Assembly (NCBI GenBank): GCA_017936125.1
Contig: JAGBGE010000037.1
Coordinates: 1 to 62,412, forward strand
Reading direction: 5' to 3'
DNA: 62,412 nucleotides
Origin: Clostridia bacterium
Lineage (GTDB): Bacteria; Bacillota_A; Clostridia; Oscillospirales; CAG-272
A model generated the notes under the pieces. It was not told the origin of the DNA. It worked only from the letters and a program-made list of their open reading frames with translations, and made no database searches. Numbering within the stretch: position 1 is the first letter of the stretch; every line of letters starts with the position of its first letter. Both the position numbers and the translations under genes were made by a program. This document shows, in pieces, positions 1 through 8,550 of the stretch.

Positions 1-824
1 ATGCGGGTATTGAGATAAACTATCATCACCCCGAGGTTGCAGCGTCGGGACAGTTCGAGATTGAGCCCCAGCTCGGCGAGATTACTCACATGGCTGATGC
101 AACTATGCTGATAAAGTATATCATTCACAACACTGCGCTTAAATACGGCAAGAGCGCTACCTTTATGCCCAAGCCTATTTACGGCGAGGCGGGCAGCGGA
201 ATGCACGTTCATATGATTCTCTTCAAGGACGGCAAGCCCGTATTCTCCGACGACAACGGCTACGCTCACCTTTCCGAAACAGCGCACTACTTTATGGGCG
301 GTCTGCTTAAGCACATCGCATCTCTCTGCGCTATTACTAATCCCTCGACCAACTCCTTCAAGCGTCTTGTTCCCGGCTTCGAGGCTCCTGTAACGGTTGG
401 TTACGCTACCTCTAACAGAAGCGCGGTTATCAGAATTCCTGCTTATGCAAAGAGTCCTGACAAGCGTCGCTTCGAGCTTCGCAACCCCGATGCGACCTGC
501 AACCCCTATTTCTGCTATGCGGCAATCCTTATGGCAGGTCTTGACGGTGTAAAGAACAAGATCGATCCTCACAAGGAGGGCTGGGGACCTTACGACTTCA
601 ATCTTTTCCATCTTCCCGAGGAGGAAAAGGCAAAGCTCAAAGGACTTCCCACTTCTCTTCCCGAAGCGCTTGACGCACTTGAGGCGGATCACGATTACCT
701 TACCACCGGCGGTGTATTCCCCGAGGAGCTTCTCAAAAACTTCATTAAGACCAAGCGCGCCGAGTGTGCAGAGCTTTCCAAAATTCCGCACCCTGCTGAA
801 TTTGATAAGTATTATAACTTGTAA
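1..824 (+). CDS. glnA: Glutamine synthetase type I, C-terminal part (5' end outside window)
   Basis: Makes glutamine from glutamate, ammonia and ATP in the cytoplasm. The reading frame is open from base 3, so the gene starts upstream of the window; about 273 C-terminal residues are present. Visible GS landmarks are a HHPEVA-type segment followed by GQFEIE near the edge, GSGMHVH, NPSTNSFKRLVPG, and a RNPDATCNPY-like substrate and adenylylation-loop region. The frame ends at 824, 10 bases before a strong hairpin. The ATG at 90 is internal (GEITHMAD) and is not the start. GlnR or GlnK control cannot be judged because the promoter is not in the window. Confidence 0.95.
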   Translation, partial: AGIEINYHHPEVAASGQFEIEPQLGEITHMADATMLIKYIIHNTALKYGKSATFMPKPIYGEAGSGMHVHMILFKDGKPVFSDDNGYAHLSETAHYFMGGLLKHIASLCAITNPSTNSFKRLVPGFEAPVTVGYATSNRSAVIRIPAYAKSPDKRRFELRNPDATCNPYFCYAAILMAGLDGVKNKIDPHKEGWGPYDFNLFHLPEEEKAKLKGLPTSLPEALDALEADHDYLTTGGVFPEELLKNFIKTKRAECAELSKIPHPAEFDKYYNL

Positions 825-833
825 TTTGAATAT

Positions 834-866
834 AAAAACGGTTGGAATCAAATTCCAACCGTTTTT
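834..866. terminator. Bidirectional intrinsic terminator, glnA / LMW-PTP
   Basis: A perfect 15-bp inverted repeat (AAAAACGGTTGGAAT with its complement, loop CAA) carries A-tracts on one side and T-tracts on the other, so it can stop both the plus-strand glnA transcript and the minus-strand phosphatase transcript. The phosphatase stop codon at 848 lies inside the stem. Confidence 0.9.
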
Positions 867-1312
867 ATTATGTGTTCGAGTAGCGCCTCGCAGCCGTCGG
901 TGACGTCACGGTATGTGACTTCAAAGTTGCCCGTGTACCAGGGGTCAGCAACGTCACGGTGAGCTTCGGTGAGGTCGAGGAGCTTCATAATTTTCCCCTC
1001 CGGGTCAGAGCCGAAGATGCGATGCATATTGCGTACGTTGGCAGCATCCATACCAATAAAGTAATCGTATTTCGCATAATCCGCACGCGCAAGCTGAACT
1101 GCCTCGCGGCGAGTGTACGGAATTGAATATTTGTCTAAAATCTGCCTCGTGCCTCTGTGGATATCGTTACCGATTTCCTCTGTGCTGGTGGCACTCGATG
1201 TGACTTGGATTTTGCTATCCAAGCCACGCTTTTTGAGCATATCCTTTAACACAAATTCTGCCATAGGACTGCGGCAGATGTTGCCGTGGCAGACGAACAT
1301 TATTTTTATCAT
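848..1312 (-). CDS. Low-molecular-weight protein tyrosine phosphatase
   Basis: Cytoplasmic phosphatase of the LMW-PTP/arsenate-reductase fold that removes phosphate from tyrosine residues. The 154 residues have the usual family length. The P-loop CHGNICRS (Cys8, Arg14) gives the nucleophile and the phosphate-binding arginine, and DPWYTG near residue 122 supplies the general-acid aspartate. The start at 1312 follows AGGAAATTAAA. It is the last gene of a minus-strand group with an M50 protease and trmL. The physiological substrate is unknown; no tyrosine kinase gene lies nearby. Confidence 0.93.
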   Translation of the reverse strand: MIKIMFVCHGNICRSPMAEFVLKDMLKKRGLDSKIQVTSSATSTEEIGNDIHRGTRQILDKYSIPYTRREAVQLARADYAKYDYFIGMDAANVRNMHRIFGSDPEGKIMKLLDLTEAHRDVADPWYTGNFEVTYRDVTDGCEALLEHIIKTVGI

Positions 1313-1326
1313 TTTAATTTCCTGCT

Positions 1327-2490
1327 TTATTCTTTAACGTCAGAGCGGGATGTCGAGTCGCCGTCCACTACGCAGCATTCTGCCGCATACTTCATGAAGT
1401 TTTTTTCTGTTTCGGCATCCTGGGGGTAAGGATAGGTTTTTGCTATTTTTTCAAAATTCTGCTTGATTTTTTCTGCTTTTTTATTATTTTTATCTCGAAT
1501 AACGGCAATTGCATATTCGGTGCGAAGAACGCTCGGGAAGTTCTTCATAGACTGCATAAACTTCTGTTGATCTATGGTTAACAGTGAGGAAATCTCCGCC
1601 TTTAATCCGTCTAGTACAAGTCGGCAATAAACGAGGTCGCAGGCGAGAAGGTTGCGGTGAACAGAAGCTATTCGATAGTCGCTGTCTAAGAGCACTTTAA
1701 TCTCCTTTTCGGCAGCGGCAAAGTCCATAGACTCCATCGTTCTGGATATAGCGAATACGGCTATTGAGGCGTTATGCACGTTCTGCATATCGGCATCTTC
1801 GGGTACGGTAAACCATTCGGCAGGCATATCCGAAACTCGCTTGCCCCTCGCTAGCTCGGCATTCATACGAAGCTGATTGCAAAACGATCTCGCTGAAGTA
1901 TCGTTGCCTGCCAGATAGTAGGCATTCATACCGTCGTTCGGCATACCGCCCGGTGCAAGCGGAATACCGTTGGTCAAGGCGATAATCAAGGACAATACTG
2001 CGCCAATAATCAACATTTCCGAAAGTATAATAACGTTTGGTATAAGGAAATAAACAAGCAAAAGAACGGCACTCCAAATGACGTTCATAAGCACACCGCC
2101 GAGATTGTAAAGAACGACGGGGATTTTGCCCTCTTTCTCCTCGGGGGGAATCATAAGGCATTGACCGCCCGTTCCGCTAATGGTAAGACGGCGAAACTTG
2201 ATTTTCCCCTCCTGCTTTATCCACATAAGGCTGCCGATTCTGAACGAGGAAAAGCCGTACCCCGTAAGAAGTCCAAATATAAGGTGCCCGCCCTCGTGAA
2301 CAATTATCGAGAGATAGAAGGCAAGAAAAATGCCGATGATAAGGAAAACAAAGCTTAAAAAGCCGAGAGATTCATAAGACGTATGAATCACGCCCGCGAA
2401 GAAATATCCACCGACTGCCATAGCAATAAAAAACGCTACGCCGAGTAAAAATACTCCTATTCCTTTAAGAACTGATTTTAATACCTTCAT
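1327..2490 (-). CDS. M50-family (site-2 protease-like) integral membrane metalloprotease
   Basis: A 387-residue membrane protein. Two N-terminal hydrophobic spans precede HEGGH (an HExxH zinc site) near residue 65, and the second family motif, with an NDGMNA core, follows around residue 185. More hydrophobic spans lie between these. The last ~170 residues are soluble and helical, possibly TPR-like. Family members cut substrates inside or near the membrane. The substrate here is unknown. The start at 2490 follows GGAGT, and only 4 bases separate it from trmL upstream, so it is co-transcribed. Confidence 0.85.
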   Translation of the reverse strand: MKVLKSVLKGIGVFLLGVAFFIAMAVGGYFFAGVIHTSYESLGFLSFVFLIIGIFLAFYLSIIVHEGGHLIFGLLTGYGFSSFRIGSLMWIKQEGKIKFRRLTISGTGGQCLMIPPEEKEGKIPVVLYNLGGVLMNVIWSAVLLLVYFLIPNVIILSEMLIIGAVLSLIIALTNGIPLAPGGMPNDGMNAYYLAGNDTSARSFCNQLRMNAELARGKRVSDMPAEWFTVPEDADMQNVHNASIAVFAISRTMESMDFAAAEKEIKVLLDSDYRIASVHRNLLACDLVYCRLVLDGLKAEISSLLTIDQQKFMQSMKNFPSVLRTEYAIAVIRDKNNKKAEKIKQNFEKIAKTYPYPQDAETEKNFMKYAAECCVVDGDSTSRSDVKE

Positions 2491-2494
2491 TTTT

Positions 2495-2956
2495 TTACTC
2501 CAATCCTATGTAATTTTGCTGCCTAAGAACCTCATAAACGGCTATGGCGACAGAGTTGGAAAGATTAAGGCAGCGCAAGGTCTTGCGCATCGGAATGCGC
2601 AGGGCTCTGTCCATATTTGCCTCAACGAGCTCGCGAGGAAGACCTACCGATTCTCTGCCGAAAACGAGATAGGCATTATCGGGATAGATGATGTCGGCAA
2701 AGGATTGCTCCGCGTGAGATGAAAAGAAATAAAGCTGCGCTCCCTCATTCTGCCCGATAAAATCCTCGTAATTTTCATAATACGTAACGTCAAGCTGATT
2801 CCAATAGTCAAGTCCTGCTCGCTTCAATGTGCGGTCGGAAATTTCAAATCCTATTGGCTTGATAATGTGAAGTCTGGCTCCCGTAACGGCGCAGGTGCGA
2901 GATATGTTGCCCGTGTTCTGCGGAATTTCGGGAGAATAAAGAACTATGTTTATCAT
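2495..2956 (-). CDS. trmL: tRNA (cytidine(34)-2'-O)-methyltransferase
   Basis: SPOUT-fold methyltransferase that 2'-O-methylates the wobble base of a tRNA-Leu isoacceptor using S-adenosylmethionine. At 153 residues it is the standard length. It shows the N-terminal PEIPQNTGNI motif, the LVFGRESVGLP cofactor-loop motif near residue 100, and RCLNLSNSVAIAVYE at the C-terminus, which forms the trefoil knot. It is the first gene of the minus-strand group, with its promoter 30-60 bases upstream. Confidence 0.95.
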   Translation of the reverse strand: MINIVLYSPEIPQNTGNISRTCAVTGARLHIIKPIGFEISDRTLKRAGLDYWNQLDVTYYENYEDFIGQNEGAQLYFFSSHAEQSFADIIYPDNAYLVFGRESVGLPRELVEANMDRALRIPMRKTLRCLNLSNSVAIAVYEVLRQQNYIGLE

Positions 2957-2986
2957 TTTTACGCCTCTATAAAAGTTATCGACAAT

Positions 2987-3015
2987 ATTCTATCACAGAG
3001 CAATAAAAAATGCAA
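2987..3015 (-). promoter_or_regulatory. Sigma-A promoter for trmL operon
   Basis: On the minus strand TTGCAT (3015-3010), a 17-bp spacer and TAGAAT (2992-2987) lie just upstream of trmL, with a TG two bases before the -10 box. Confidence 0.7.
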
Positions 3016-3081
3016 GAGGTGGCAGATTTTTAAGAAAATAAAAATATTTTACATTTATCTCTTTATTTTTTGAGTTTTTTG

Positions 3082-3090
3082 TGTTATAAT
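3082..3090 (+). promoter_or_regulatory. Extended -10 promoter for secA
   Basis: TGTTATAAT, an extended -10 element, sits about 45 bases before the secA start. No good -35 box is seen at the right distance, which fits the extended -10 class. Confidence 0.6.
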
Positions 3091-3133
3091 AGTTTGGTTA
3101 ATTATTTTCCCCTAGTTGAAAGGATATTTTGAA

Positions 3134-5896
3134 ATGGGAATTTTCAGTTCGCTTTTTAAGAGCTATAGCGAAAAGCAAATAAAGAGAATTATACCTCTCG
3201 TTGACGCAACAGAGGCACTTGCAGGCAAGTTCGCCGCTATGAGCGACTCGGAGATGAGAGCTTATACCGACAAGCTGAAGGCAGATCTCGCAAACGGCAA
3301 GACTCTTGACGATATTCTCCCCGAGGCGTTCGCGCTCGTGCGTGAGGCTGACGAGAGAGTACTCGGCAAGCGTCCCTTCCGCGTGCAGCTTATCGGTGGT
3401 ATACTGCTCCACCAAGGACGTATTGCGGAGATGAAAACCGGTGAGGGTAAAACCCTCGTTGCTACCCTGCCCGCTTATCTTAACGCGCTTGCAGGCAATG
3501 GCGTGCATATCGTTACGGTAAACGACTATCTCGCGAAGCGTGACTCCGACGAGATGGGACGTGTTTACGGCTTCCTCGGTCTTACTACAGGACTTATCGT
3601 ACACGGTCAGTCAAGCAGCGAAAAGAGAGAGGCGTATAACGCGGATATTACTTATGCTACCAATAATGAGCTTGGATTCGACTACCTGCGTGACAACATG
3701 GTTGTCTACAAGGAGAGAATGGTACAGAGAGGTCACAACTTCGCTATCATAGACGAGGTTGACTCTATACTTATAGACGAGGCGAGAACGCCTCTTATCA
3801 TCTCAGGTCAGGGCTCAAAGTCCACAGACCTCTACAGCATGGCGGATAAGCTCGTTAGAACTATGTCTCGTCACGTTATCAAGGAGGTTGACGCAAAGGA
3901 GGACCTCGACGTCTACGAGGAGGACTTCATAGTAGACGAGAAGGCTCGTACCGCGGTGCTGACTCAGCACGGTATCGAGAAGGCAGAGAGATTCTTCAAT
4001 CTCGAGAACCTCTCCGATCCGCAGAACGCAAGCATTTACCACCACGTAAACACCGCTATAAAGGCGCACGGCGTTATGAAGAGCGACGTGGATTATATAG
4101 TTAAAGACGGAAACGTTATTATCGTCGATACATTTACCGGACGTCTTATGCCCGGACGTAGATACAACGACGGCTTACATCAGGCTATTGAGGCCAAGGA
4201 GGGCGTTAACGTTCAGCGTGAGTCGCGCACTATTGCGACTATCACCTTCCAGAACTACTTCCGTATGTATAAGAAGCTCTCGGGTATGACGGGTACTGCA
4301 CTTACAGAGGAAGACGAGTTCAAGAGCACCTACGCGCTCGACGTTGTCGAGGTACCTACTAACAAGCCGATGATAAGAATCGACCAGAACGATGCGGTTT
4401 ACCGCACTTATAGAGGTAAGATTGGCGCTATCGTCGATCAGATTAAGGCCTGCCGTGAGAAAGGTCAGCCCGTGCTTGTCGGTACCGTTTCTATTGATAA
4501 ATCCGAGGAGCTTTCCGCCGTTCTCAAGAGAGCGGGCGTGCCTCATACCGTGCTCAACGCAAAGCATCACGAAAAAGAGGCGGAAATCGTCGCTCAGGCA
4601 GGACGATTCGGCAGCGTTACCATTTCCACCAACATGGCAGGACGAGGTACCGACATTATGCTCGGCGGTAACCCCGAATATATGGCAAAATCCGAGATGC
4701 GTAAGAAGGGATATGAGGAAGGACTTATCGCTATGGCGACGAGCTCTGCCCCCTCGGAGAATGATGACGTAAATGAGGCGAGAGCTACCTACCGCGAACT
4801 TTACGAAAAATACCGCGCGGAAATTGCACCCGAGGCAGAAAAGGTACGCGAGGCAGGCGGTCTCTTCATTCTCGGTACTGAAAGACACGAGAGCCGTCGT
4901 ATAGACAATCAGCTCCGCGGTCGAAGCGGACGTCAGGGAGACCCCGGTGAGTCTAGATTCTTCCTCTCTCTCGAGGACGATCTTATGCGTCTCTTCGGCT
5001 CTGACAGAATAGGCGGTATATGTGAGCGCCTCGGCCTCGACGAGAACACTCCTATCGATGCAAAGATACTCTCCGGCTCTATCGAAAGCGCACAGAAAAA
5101 GATAGAGGAAAACAACTTCAACAGAAGAAAGAACGTCCTCACCTACGACGACGTTATGAACCAGCAGAGAAACGTTATCTACGAGCAGCGCTCCGAGGTG
5201 CTTCTCAACGACAACGTACAGAATAGAATCATCTCTATGATTACTCAGTCGGTTGAGGAAACATTTGAATTCTGCTTCGGCGTTGACACTCCCGAGGACT
5301 GGAAGTTTGATGAGTTCAGAAACCACTATCTCGGTCTGCTTACCGATAAGAAGAACTTTGAGTATACAGCCGAGGAGCTTGCAGCTATTGACAAGAACGA
5401 GTGGAAGGCCGAGCTTGTAGAGCGCGCGCTCGAAATATATCGCTCAAAGGATGCGCTCTTTGCTTCCGTCAGCGGTATGCGTCCCGACGCTATGCGCGAG
5501 GTTGAAAAGGTTATACTTCTCCAGAACGTAGATAAGAAGTGGATGGATCACCTCGAGAATATGGATGAGCTCAAGGAGTACGTAGGTCTTAACTCCTACG
5601 CGCAGAGAGACCCCGTCGCAATGTACAGAATTCAGGGCGCGGAGATGTTCGACCAAATGGTCGACGACATCAAGGAGGACACCGTAAGACAGATCCTCTC
5701 CGTCGTTCCGAGACCCCAGGCAACCGAGAGAGTACAGGTAGCAAAGCCCACGTCAGAGGGATTTGCCGGTGATAAGTCAATCGTTCGCAAGCCTGCTGTA
5801 TCCAAGAAGGTCGGCAGAAACGAGCCCTGTCCCTGTGGCAGCGGTAAGAAATACAAGAAATGCTGCGGTCAGAACGAGGTCGCGGACAAGGACTAA
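3134..5896 (+). CDS. secA: Preprotein translocase ATPase SecA
   Basis: Motor ATPase that pushes unfolded preproteins through SecYEG. Domain order: NBD1 with Walker A MKTGEGKT near residue 100 and DEVDSILIDEARTPLIISG near 205, the preprotein cross-linking domain, NBD2 with GTDIMLGGNPEY and the helicase-like RGRSGRQGDPG motif, the helical scaffold, and a C-terminal zinc-binding tail (GRNEPCPCGSGKKYKKCC). The frame is open from a TTG at 3116, but ATG 3134 (MGIFSSLFKSYSE) has AAAGGA nine bases upstream and matches the family N-terminus, giving 920 residues. It is transcribed alone: a promoter lies directly upstream and a terminator downstream. Confidence 0.97.
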   Translation: MGIFSSLFKSYSEKQIKRIIPLVDATEALAGKFAAMSDSEMRAYTDKLKADLANGKTLDDILPEAFALVREADERVLGKRPFRVQLIGGILLHQGRIAEMKTGEGKTLVATLPAYLNALAGNGVHIVTVNDYLAKRDSDEMGRVYGFLGLTTGLIVHGQSSSEKREAYNADITYATNNELGFDYLRDNMVVYKERMVQRGHNFAIIDEVDSILIDEARTPLIISGQGSKSTDLYSMADKLVRTMSRHVIKEVDAKEDLDVYEEDFIVDEKARTAVLTQHGIEKAERFFNLENLSDPQNASIYHHVNTAIKAHGVMKSDVDYIVKDGNVIIVDTFTGRLMPGRRYNDGLHQAIEAKEGVNVQRESRTIATITFQNYFRMYKKLSGMTGTALTEEDEFKSTYALDVVEVPTNKPMIRIDQNDAVYRTYRGKIGAIVDQIKACREKGQPVLVGTVSIDKSEELSAVLKRAGVPHTVLNAKHHEKEAEIVAQAGRFGSVTISTNMAGRGTDIMLGGNPEYMAKSEMRKKGYEEGLIAMATSSAPSENDDVNEARATYRELYEKYRAEIAPEAEKVREAGGLFILGTERHESRRIDNQLRGRSGRQGDPGESRFFLSLEDDLMRLFGSDRIGGICERLGLDENTPIDAKILSGSIESAQKKIEENNFNRRKNVLTYDDVMNQQRNVIYEQRSEVLLNDNVQNRIISMITQSVEETFEFCFGVDTPEDWKFDEFRNHYLGLLTDKKNFEYTAEELAAIDKNEWKAELVERALEIYRSKDALFASVSGMRPDAMREVEKVILLQNVDKKWMDHLENMDELKEYVGLNSYAQRDPVAMYRIQGAEMFDQMVDDIKEDTVRQILSVVPRPQATERVQVAKPTSEGFAGDKSIVRKPAVSKKVGRNEPCPCGSGKKYKKCCGQNEVADKD

Positions 5897-5955
5897 ACTC
5901 TTCATTTATTACTTGTATACGCGCAGGACTTATTTTTTACACTCAATTTATGCAA

Positions 5956-5987
5956 GAAGAGCGCGAGAAAAATCGCGCTCTTCTTTA
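5956..5987 (+). terminator. secA terminator
   Basis: An 11-bp GC-rich stem (GAAGAGCGCGA with its complement, loop GAAAAA) ends in TTCTTTAT. The remaining ~130 bases before the next promoter are AT-rich, with nothing else recognisable. Confidence 0.85.
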
Positions 5988-6125
5988 TCATTATTTCCCC
6001 GTTTTTTGAGAACTATTGTTTGCATTTTGCTGGCAAAAGCATTATGTAGTCACAATAGGCTATAATTTGAAAACGCAAAAAACGTTTTTCTTTTTTCTTT
6101 TTTCGGCAAATACGCAATTCGACTA

Positions 6126-6154
6126 TTGACTTAAAGCAAAAAATATGATAAAAT
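6126..6154 (+). promoter_or_regulatory. Promoter for the CXXC membrane protein / ferredoxin-thioredoxin pair
   Basis: TTGACT, 17 bp, TAAAAT, about 45 bases before the ATG at 6198. Confidence 0.65.
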
Positions 6155-6197
6155 ATATTGATTATAAATTAGAATAAATATTTGAAAGGTGGCCATT

Positions 6198-6974
6198 ATG
6201 ACAAACTCCAAATACGGCAAGCTGATATACATACTGACGTCAGCTTTCCTTATTCTGCTCGGCATAGGTTTTATCGTATGCTGCGCGCACCTATTTTTCA
6301 CCGGTGGGGAAAGTCCTTATTCCAGAGAAATCGTTGGAAACTATCTTCTGATTTTGCTAGTTCCTTCGATCGTCACAATTATTGCTATTTTTGTCGGCTT
6401 CATCTACGATACTGTGATAGGTGCTAAACACGACCATTCCGTCGGAAGAACGAATTTGGAAATGCTTACTGCTTTTGCTCCCAGACTCGATTCACAAAAG
6501 ATCTCCGACGATGCAAAGGCCGTGGTGGAAAAGGAAAGAAGCAATAGAAAGATTTGCGCATACATTGCTTACGCTATTTCTGCGGTTTTGGCTATTTGCG
6601 CACTTCTTTACGTAGCGCTTGGCGCGGAATTCACGGTTGAAAATCTTAACGCTGACGTTCTTTCAGCATTTGCTGTCGCTCTCCCTCTTCTTGTCGGCGC
6701 TGTGGCAATCCATATCCCGAGAGTGTATCTCGCGGAAAGGAGCGCGGCGCGCGAGCTCGACCTGCTCAAGAACGAGGTCAAAAACGGTCTTAAGCTCGGA
6801 AAGCCCGTGATAATTGAGGAATCGAAGAATGAGCAGACTGCGGTGCTTGCTTTCAGAATCGCTGTGCTGTGCATCGGCGCAATCTTCATTATTCTTGGCA
6901 TTACTAACGGTGGCATGACCGACGTGCTTATCAAGGCGGTCGGTATTTGCACGGAATGTATAGGACTTGGTTAA
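6198..6974 (+). CDS. Membrane protein with C-terminal CD1871A-type CXXC tail
   Basis: A 258-residue protein with about five hydrophobic segments (residues ~8-32, 50-75, 115-135, 150-175, 225-245). It ends in ICTECIGLG, the CXXC signature of short clostridial CD1871A-family proteins. Those are normally much smaller, so here the tail appears to be joined to a larger membrane protein. The start was moved from a GTG at 6189 to ATG 6198, which has AAAGGTGG five bases upstream. The next gene, a ferredoxin-thioredoxin fusion, starts one base after the stop, which suggests a joint role in moving electrons to thiols at the membrane. The exact function is not known. Confidence 0.7.
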   Translation: MTNSKYGKLIYILTSAFLILLGIGFIVCCAHLFFTGGESPYSREIVGNYLLILLVPSIVTIIAIFVGFIYDTVIGAKHDHSVGRTNLEMLTAFAPRLDSQKISDDAKAVVEKERSNRKICAYIAYAISAVLAICALLYVALGAEFTVENLNADVLSAFAVALPLLVGAVAIHIPRVYLAERSAARELDLLKNEVKNGLKLGKPVIIEESKNEQTAVLAFRIAVLCIGAIFIILGITNGGMTDVLIKAVGICTECIGLG

Positions 6975-6975
6975 T

Positions 6976-8508
6976 ATGAAAAACTTTTTGTTAAAAATTA
7001 AAACTTGGGGCGCAAATCATAAAAGAAAGCTCATTCAGCTATACTCCGCCCTGCTATTTAACTCTTACTTAAAGGGTTACGTTACCGGTGATATTTTCAA
7101 GGGTGTATCGAAGAACCTTTGTACCCCGGGACTCAACTGCTACTCCTGCCCCGGCGCAGTGACGAGCTGCCCTCTCGGTGCTTTGCAAAATTCCTTTTCC
7201 GCATCGAACAAGACTGCTCCTTACTATATGCTCGGTATAATAATGCTATACGGCATTATCTTTGGCAGATGGATTTGCGGTTGGCTCTGTCCCTTCGGAC
7301 TTATACAGGACCTCTTACATAAGATTAAGACTCCCAAGTTAAAAAAAGGGCCGCTCACACGAGTTCTTTCGTTCTTGAAATACGTTATACTCGCGCTCTT
7401 CGTAGTGGTTATTCCGCTCCTCTATATGTTCCGCGATTTCCCGCTTCCTGCGTTCTGCAAATATATTTGTCCCGCGGGTACGGTAGGCGGTGCGATAGGT
7501 CTTCTTATCAATCCTAACAACGATGGACTCTTTGCTATGCTCGGTCCGCTCTTCACCTGGAAATTCGTGCTAGCGGTAAGCATTATAGTCGGCGCGGTAT
7601 TCATTTACAGAATATTCTGCCGCTTCCTCTGCCCTCTCGGCGCGCTTTACGGCTTGTTCAACAAGATTTCGCTCTTCGGTATCAAGCTCGAAAAGGATAA
7701 GTGCATCAACTGCGGCAAGTGTATCTCCGTATGCGAGATGGATATTCACCACGTTGGTGATATAGAGTGCATTAACTGCGGTAAGTGCGCAGGCGTCTGT
7801 CCCACCAAGGCTATAACATGGAAGGGTGCGAAGATTATTCTGCCCGAGAACGAAATAGCTATGGCAAAGACCGAAAAGGAAAGGGCTGCCATTGAAGAAA
7901 AGAGAAACAAGAGAGTAAAGATAATAAATATCATTCTTGCTTCTGTTCTCGCACTTCTGCTCTGCGGATCGCTCGTATACTTCAACTTTATCTATGACGA
8001 TGGAACAAATCAGCCTCCTGTAACCGACGATAACGGTAATGAGGACGATATTCCCGTTGGAAGCGAAATCGGCAACAGATGTCCTTCCTATTCGCTCGAG
8101 CTGGTTGACGGCAGCGGTACGGTAAGCATCAACGACTTCAAGGGCAAGATAGTTATCGTAAACTTCTGGGGCACGTGGTGCGGTCCCTGTAAGCAGGAGC
8201 TACCCGACTTCAACGAAGTGGCAAACGAATATGACGGCGAGGTCGTAGTGCTCACGGTGCACAGTGTAGCCGAAAAGGAGGAAGCTCCTGCATATATTGC
8301 AGAGCACTTCCCCGATTCAAAGATGATATTCGCATATGATACTCCCCTCACTGAATACGTGGATATATACTTCAATCTGCTCGGTGGTAAATCCGCTTAT
8401 CCGAGAACGCTTATTCTCGATGAGAATGGCGTAATTGTTCTTGCCCGCGACGGCAAGCTTAGCCATCAGCAGCTTGTTGATACCATTGAGGGAATTAAGA
8501 ATAACTAA
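6976..8508 (+). CDS. Polytopic 4Fe-4S protein fused to a TlpA/ResA-like thioredoxin domain
   Basis: A 510-residue fusion. The N-terminal ~220 residues are a NapH/CcoG-like membrane domain with paired cysteine motifs (GLNCYSCPGAVTSCPLG and the WLCPFG and FLCPLG loops). Residues ~235-280 hold two ferredoxin clusters (CINCGKCISVCEMD and CINCGKCAGVCPTK). A further membrane span at ~315-335 is followed by an extracytoplasmic redoxin domain with WCGPC near residue 400. The likely role is passing electrons across the membrane to reduce extracytoplasmic thiols. ATG 6976 was chosen over a TTG at 6967. The donor and the substrates are unknown. Confidence 0.85.
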   Translation: MKNFLLKIKTWGANHKRKLIQLYSALLFNSYLKGYVTGDIFKGVSKNLCTPGLNCYSCPGAVTSCPLGALQNSFSASNKTAPYYMLGIIMLYGIIFGRWICGWLCPFGLIQDLLHKIKTPKLKKGPLTRVLSFLKYVILALFVVVIPLLYMFRDFPLPAFCKYICPAGTVGGAIGLLINPNNDGLFAMLGPLFTWKFVLAVSIIVGAVFIYRIFCRFLCPLGALYGLFNKISLFGIKLEKDKCINCGKCISVCEMDIHHVGDIECINCGKCAGVCPTKAITWKGAKIILPENEIAMAKTEKERAAIEEKRNKRVKIINIILASVLALLLCGSLVYFNFIYDDGTNQPPVTDDNGNEDDIPVGSEIGNRCPSYSLELVDGSGTVSINDFKGKIVIVNFWGTWCGPCKQELPDFNEVANEYDGEVVVLTVHSVAEKEEAPAYIAEHFPDSKMIFAYDTPLTEYVDIYFNLLGGKSAYPRTLILDENGVIVLARDGKLSHQQLVDTIEGIKNN

Positions 8509-8511
8509 AAA

Positions 8512-8550
8512 ATGAAAATGACGGAGCTTTTCGCTCCGTCATTTTCATTT
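8512..8550. terminator. Bidirectional terminator between the redoxin fusion and cysE
   Basis: A long hairpin (GACGGAGC/GCTCCGTC core extended by ATGAAAAT/ATTTTCAT) with A-rich and T-rich flanks. The cysE stop codon at 8545 lies in its right arm. Confidence 0.88.

Noticed and set aside
4175..5326. 383-codon open frame on the minus strand
   Set aside because: Lies wholly inside secA, antisense, with no ribosome binding site or recognisable protein; a shadow of the biased codon use of secA.
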